Of a stretch of 64,000 nucleotides of DNA, positions 61,401 to 64,000 are shown piece after piece (the first letter of the stretch is position 1; each line of letters begins with the position of its first letter). The stretch lies in the NCBI RefSeq assembly GCF_002443255.2, contig NW_019211458.1:39689897-39753896 (forward strand). Reading direction: 5' to 3'. A program made the position numbers and the translations under genes. A model generated the notes under the pieces. It ran no database searches, was not told the DNA's origin, and saw only the letters and a list, made by a program, of their open reading frames with translations. The DNA is from Varroa destructor. Lineage: Eukaryota > Arthropoda > Arachnida > Mesostigmata > Varroidae.

Positions 61401-63783
61401 AATTGTCCGAAACGCATTTCACCTAAGCTGATTCGGTTTGCATTTCGCTATAGAAATACCTTAAGTGATCAGTAGGTCCTCATTTTTAAGTTACTTAAAT
61501 ATTTGGCAGTCCTCGGGTTCAGCTTCAATTCACGAGCTTGAAGTATCGGCTCCACAGTTTTATTAAAAACTAGCTTTGTCACATTTTACAGCTAGAACAA
61601 CAGTTGTCTAGGTAAATGCTAAACGCGCCCTGTAAAAGTCACAATTTGTTCTTAAAATTCTCAAAAGTCTCAGAATTATGAATTGCCCAGCTCAACAGAC
61701 CTTTTCCAGTTCGTCTGCATCAAGTGGTGGAGACCGATGAATGTCTCGAATTTCCACTTTGCGATCCGCTTTATGCTCTGATCCCGACTGATCATCATCG
61801 CTATTTTGCACACGACGTATCTCTTCCTCGGTGAAGAATTGACGCATCCAGCCGATCACCTGATTAGGTGGCACCTAAGCGCAAAACACAAAAAGTCCAA
61901 CACATGATTATCAAAATCATTGCTAAATAACGGGAACAAACAAGGTCATTTAGATGGTTCACAGATTCAATTTATAGCACTCAAATAAGATCTAGGACAC
62001 AATGAACGACAGACCTATACATAGTCTTCGTTAAATAGGGACCGCGGAAATAAGGCAGACATCATAACCTGTATACATTGTAAATAGTAAATCAAATATC
62101 ATTGCTTTCCTACCTGGAAAGTTTGGCTGGCTCGGGAAAGTGTCTGTTTCCTAGCCATATCGATAACCTTCAGCATAAAGTCGAGGTACTCGCTGTCCTC
62201 ATCCTCACCGTCATTTGCATCTCCCTGAAGAGAACATGGAACCAAGTACATTATATAATTCTATCCCTCGTGTGACACCAACTGAAATCTATAGCACCAT
62301 AAATACAAACATATTCATAATTCAGTACTTTCTAGACACCGCAGTGTGTTACGGCTCGTTAAAATCCGTGAAAAAACGGAACTTCCAATCGACCAAAGAA
62401 TTACGGTAGGGTACGCTTAGTTAGACGATACAGTTTCCGCAGCGTCAACTCTTTGCTAATAGGCTACGAAAAGTAAAACACTGCCTGAAGCCTTACATTG
62501 CCTGCAGTGCGTCCATTGGTATTCCCATTTGCCTCGCTATTAGCAGCCGGCACACCCTCGATGGCTAACGGGGGCACACCCGCGCGCACCCATTGAATGA
62601 CCTGGCCTTCTCGAACGCTGTACTGTCTAGCGGCACGTTCCACCGAAGTGCGTCGTGCCAGATTGATTATTTCCTCAATCTCCTCTCGACTTTTACCTCC
62701 TGACTCACCACTGCGACCGCCTTTCGTCATCTTCTTTCTAATACGGTCTATGGCCATCCGACGAATAACGTTCTAAAAGCAGAAAATTTAAGTTTCTTAT
62801 CTCTACGGACCATGTCAATACGATGCTTGATTTGCAGCTGAATAATAGTTAGCAGTTCTTCCAAATGATCAATGTAGAAAAAGATTACAAACCTGTGACA
62901 TGAAGCTATGTACATCGCCGGCACGCATGTTGAAATGTTCGGCTGCTTTCTGCGTCGAGTTCTGGAGAGCAAAGATGACCACTCTGATCTTTTTCTCCAC
63001 TGTGAGATCGTCCGAAAGAGCCGTTATCTGTTTGACCCTCGGTTCTTTTGATTCTTTCGGGTCCTTAGAATCGTCTTTTGTGGCTAGCTTCAGCGAGATC
63101 TTGAGCTTTGGAACTTTGGGAGGCTCGGAGTACCTGCAATTAGTCGCCCGATTTCATGATTTGAACAAACCATGATTTTCGGTAACGGTTTTCCATCTTG
63201 TTTAAGCTATATCAAGGCCAACGCTTGATTTGGTTTATCGATTCTGACACGAACACAATAACATTGCATATTTAAGGGCAGAAAATTATATTGAATAGCA
63301 AAAAACTTCTAACCAACAAAAAAATTTCCGCTATTTCTATATTTCCGCTAAATATTTGTTTAACAGCATTTTTTTTACGTTTAAATAGAACACTACAAGC
63401 TTGCTTTACAGCTAAAAGTGATGAACATCACTACGCAGCAGGCTCACTTATATCATTATCAAATCATTGGCAACAGGTCTGTAACATGGTTGTTGGACGT
63501 ATGATTGACCGAATGTTTTTGCACTATATAACTCACCTGCGATCCTTATCAGCGCCACCTTGAGATGTTTCAGTATCGTCCTTGTCACGGTCCTTTTTTA
63601 GGTCTGCCATGAGGCTCTTCCGTTGTGGCATAAATAAACCAGCCTGTTCATGAGCTTTTCGTCTCCATTTGTACAGCACTGAATGCGAAATGTCTGGATA
63701 GCGCAGCTCACCCTCAGCCAGTGAGTGCTCCAAGAGGAAATCCCAAACGCTGCGTTTGAACTCTTCGGTGTAAATCACCGTAC
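58202..63783 (-). CDS. Tandem helix-turn-helix array protein (3' part, nine exons)
   Basis: Exons on the minus strand, in order: 63783-63537, 63133-62893, 62772-62497, 62224-62114, 61874-61701, 60392-60120 (or from 60413), 59457-59003, 58832-58668 and 58445-58202. All junction phases agree and give about 727 residues ending GGSTTP and TAA. The 5' end lies outside the window. I do not recognise a named family. Eight diverged units of 35-42 residues follow one pattern: a hydrophobic helix with Ala, a second helix often with AA or AS before Phe/Tyr/Gly, a turn with Val or Ile, and a third helix with a Trp or other aromatic near its end. This is the Psq / homeodomain-like / transposase-N-terminal HTH layout. 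Acidic and Ser/Asn-rich linkers separate the units. A nuclear, DNA-binding role is inferred from fold pattern only. No DDE nuclease or other enzymatic domain is visible, so this is not an intact transposase. Confidence 0.85.
58668..58832 (-). CDS. HTH-array gene, exon H (end of unit 6, start of unit 7)
   Basis: The acceptor is a long (CT)n tract ending in TAG before 58832, and the donor CG|GTAAGA follows 58668. It begins with the last base of a split Arg codon and continues CLSRWLECRDHFLKL, the third helix of unit 6. The stretch SGDALRELLNFRLEATDYAQ plus GRLYAASIF is helices 1-2 of unit 7. The intron after it falls between helix 2 and helix 3, as also happens in units 4 and 6. Confidence 0.88.
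58835..58858. repeat. (GA)n microsatellite acting as splice tract
   Basis: About twelve AG/GA units on the plus strand. On the minus strand this is an uninterrupted (CT)n run directly before the TAG acceptor of exon H. Confidence 0.9.
59002..59004 (-). promoter_or_regulatory. Donor site joining the two halves of HTH unit 6
   Basis: ATGAG|GTTAAT. The split leaves AG, completed by G of exon H to an Arg codon. The join reads ARELGITMR then CLSRWLECR, a continuous HTH, which supports this otherwise weak donor. Confidence 0.6.
59003..59457 (-). CDS. HTH-array gene, exon G (linker and first part of unit 6)
   Basis: The acceptor GCTATTCAG precedes 59457 and the donor ATGAG|GTTAAT follows 59003. 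It encodes 151 codons. A Ser/Pro/Gly-rich segment carries SRSPFK and GSPSGSP, then come an acidic SMEDDQP and an Asn/Asp-rich linker (NGNNNSMDN, SNNNDAS). The exon closes with VEVKELNNKTMTLSLAQIET and ARELGITM, which starts HTH unit 6. The linker looks disordered and has possible Ser-Pro phosphorylation sites. The donor GTTAAT is not ideal but is the one that keeps the frame into exon H. Confidence 0.82.
59458..60119 (-). other. Intron between exons F and G (662 bases)
   Basis: It runs from GTAAGA to ATTCAG on the minus strand. The plus-strand frame overlapping exon F and this intron is a shadow. No other feature seen. Confidence 0.75.
60120..60392 (-). CDS. HTH-array gene, exon F (unit 5)
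   Basis: It encodes QPSSRIRVIDTGEM, then unit 5 as AIEKVVAVLKVALTEGSKTA, SAQFNIPRTTVSTWITRNN, then a Thr/Ser/Ala linker. The donor AGG|GTAAGA follows 60120. This is the cleanest HTH copy: KTASAQF-NIPRTTVSTWI is a textbook helix-turn-helix with the terminal Trp. The acceptor is uncertain. CATCGACTTCAG before 60392 and GTGGCACAG before 60413 both keep phase 0; the second adds MLYHRLQ. Upstream, the (AGC)n repeat replaces a good pyrimidine tract. Confidence 0.82.
60445..60466. repeat. (GCA)n trinucleotide repeat next to exon F
   Basis: About seven GCA units, with interrupted copies upstream to 60431. On the minus strand it reads CTG or poly-Ala. It lies just upstream of the uncertain exon F acceptor and could be translated if a farther acceptor were used. 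Confidence 0.85.
61141..61158. repeat. T18 homopolymer
   Basis: A run of 18 T, preceded by two direct copies of CTGCAACAAG. On the minus strand it would be a poly-A tract, possibly an old retroposed tail, but no inserted body is recognised. Confidence 0.7.
61281..61306. repeat. 11-bp perfect hairpin
   Basis: ATTTGTTAGAT and ATCTAACAAAT flank a TGTT loop. AT-rich; function unknown. Confidence 0.6.
61701..61874 (-). CDS. HTH-array gene, exon E (recognition helix of unit 4 and acidic linker)
   Basis: The acceptor TTTGCGCTTAG precedes 61874. VPPNQVIGWMRQFFTEEEIR completes unit 4, with the Trp at the expected place. The polar linker NSDDDQSGSEHKADRKVEIR and then SPPLDADELEK follow. The donor GTCTGT is weak, but phase 0 continuation into exon F keeps the frame. 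Confidence 0.83.
61875..62113 (-). other. Intron between exons D and E (239 bases)
   Basis: It runs from GTAGGA to CGCTTAG. It falls exactly between the second and third helices of HTH unit 4. Nothing else seen. Confidence 0.8.
62114..62224 (-). CDS. HTH-array gene, exon D (first helices of unit 4)
   Basis: The acceptor TTCTCTTCAG precedes 62224 and the donor CAG|GTAGGA follows 62114. The 37 codons read GDANDGEDEDSEYLDFMLKV and IDMARKQTLSRASQTFQ. This is an acidic lead followed by helices 1 and 2 of unit 4. Exon E supplies the turn and third helix. Phase 0 at both ends means the exon could be skipped without a frameshift, which would remove half a unit. Confidence 0.88.
62225..62496 (-). other. 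Intron between exons C and D (272 bases)
   Basis: It runs from GTAAGG to TTCTCTTCAG. No other feature. Confidence 0.8.
62497..62772 (-). CDS. HTH-array gene, exon C (unit 3)
   Basis: The acceptor CTGCTTTTAG precedes 62772 and the donor AAT|GTAAGG follows 62497, with phase 0 at both ends. The 92 codons start NVIRRMAIDRIRKKM, the tail of unit 2 and a basic patch, then a Gly/Ser/Lys linker. Unit 3 follows as SREEIEEIINLARRTSVERA and ARQYSVREGQVIQWVRAGV, then an Asn/Gly-rich tail. The Ala-Ala, Tyr, Val turn and terminal Trp all fit the HTH pattern. Confidence 0.9.
62773..62892 (-). other. Intron between exons B and C (120 bases)
   Basis: The shortest intron in the gene, from GTTTGT to TTTTAG. 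Nothing else seen. Confidence 0.8.
62893..63133 (-). CDS. HTH-array gene, exon B (unit 2)
   Basis: The acceptor CTAATTGCAG precedes 63133 and the donor CAG|GTTTGT follows 62893. After a split Arg codon it reads YSEPPKVPKLKISLKLATKD and a Lys/Asp/Glu-rich linker. Unit 2 follows as LTVEKKIRVVIFALQNSTQK with AAEHFNMRAGDVHSFMSQ. KAAEHFNM is a strong match to the HTH second helix and turn; Phe stands where other units have Trp. Confidence 0.9.
63134..63536 (-). other. Intron between exons A and B (403 bases)
   Basis: It runs from GTGAGT to TTGCAG and splits an Arg codon after AG. The plus-strand frame over it is not supported. Confidence 0.8.
63537..63783 (-). CDS. HTH-array gene, first exon in the window (unit 1)
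   Basis: The acceptor CTCTGACAG precedes 63783 and the donor GCAG|GTGAGT follows 63537. The first two bases complete a codon from an exon beyond the window or not recognised. It encodes VIYTEEFKRSVWDFLLEHSL then YPDISHSVLYKWRRKAHEQ. This closely resembles the HTH of IS3/transposase-type proteins (Y-x-EEFK ... S-LYKWR). A charged tail with KKDRDKDDTETS follows. No Met start is assigned, because the ATG-less frame continues upstream into a clear acceptor. Confidence 0.88.
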
Positions 63784-64000
63784 CTGTCAGAGTAACGAAG
63801 AGGACGCACACGTTAGGGTAACCGTGTGTCGAATTGTTTATTCATAGATGTACTTTCGCTACGTGTACTTCAGGCAATTTGCAACTAATCAACATTCATT
63901 TCGCTACGGACCCCTAAGCTTAAGTAATTCGTAACTATTCCCAGCTAAAGTTACTGCTGGCTACTAGTTAGGGGTAACACAGTGTTAGAAGCGCAAAACA
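63784..64000 (-). other. Intron upstream of exon A
   Basis: This is the 3' end of an intron on the minus strand, ending CTCTGACAG. No further exon with matching phase was found before the window edge, so the protein's N-terminus is missing here. Confidence 0.6.

Larger units (their letters stand above)
60467..61700 (-). other. Intron between exons E and F
   Basis: It starts with GTCTGT, a weak donor, and ends at the exon F acceptor. It contains a T18 run (61141-61158), a directly repeated CTGCAACAAG near 61117-61140 and a perfect 11-bp hairpin at 61281-61306. No coding exon is supported inside it. Confidence 0.6.

Overview
This is eukaryotic, almost certainly arthropod, nuclear DNA. It is AT-rich, with short exons bounded by GT/AG splice sites, introns of up to about 20 kb, many microsatellites and no bacterial-style gene packing. 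The best recognised gene is a KCTD1/KCTD15 (Drosophila Tiwaz) orthologue. A mite or other chelicerate would fit the compact protein and sparse exons, but that is an inference; nothing in the window fixes the species.

Layout. Bases 1-3850 look intergenic. From about 3850 to 54.2 kb a single plus-strand gene can be followed through six coding exons: 3964-4025, 17669-17812, 37616-37891, 52127-52551, 53255-53454 and 53894-54019. Joined, they keep one frame and give about 410 residues: an Ala/Ser-rich N-terminus, a BTB/T1 domain, and the C-terminal domain typical of KCTD1/15. The first exon is too short for an ordinary ORF search. It was found from its Kozak ATG, its donor and an exact phase match. 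Just upstream lies a palindromic RFX X-box-like site followed by CRE-like half-sites, which looks like the promoter. The three large introns (13.6, 19.8 and 14.2 kb) hold simple repeats, hairpins, SINE-like fragments and a few GC-rich segments.

About 4.2 kb of AT-rich sequence (54.2-58.2 kb) separates this gene from a second, convergent gene on the minus strand. Nine exons of that gene lie between 63783 and 58202, and its 5' end is outside the window. They join in one frame into about 727 residues. I do not recognise this protein as a named family. It carries about eight diverged copies of a 35-42 residue helix-turn-helix unit of the Psq/homeodomain-like/transposase-N-terminal kind (pattern: hydrophobic helix, then Ala-Ala/Ala-Ser, an aromatic or Gly, a turn, then a helix ending in Trp). 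Acidic, Ser- and Asn-rich linkers separate the units. This tandem HTH-array protein is the most novel object in the window.

The two genes face each other and need not be functionally linked. KCTD1/15 proteins are transcriptional regulators that act through AP-2, and the HTH-array protein is a probable nuclear DNA-binding or chromatin factor. No tRNA, rRNA, CRISPR array or intact transposon was found.
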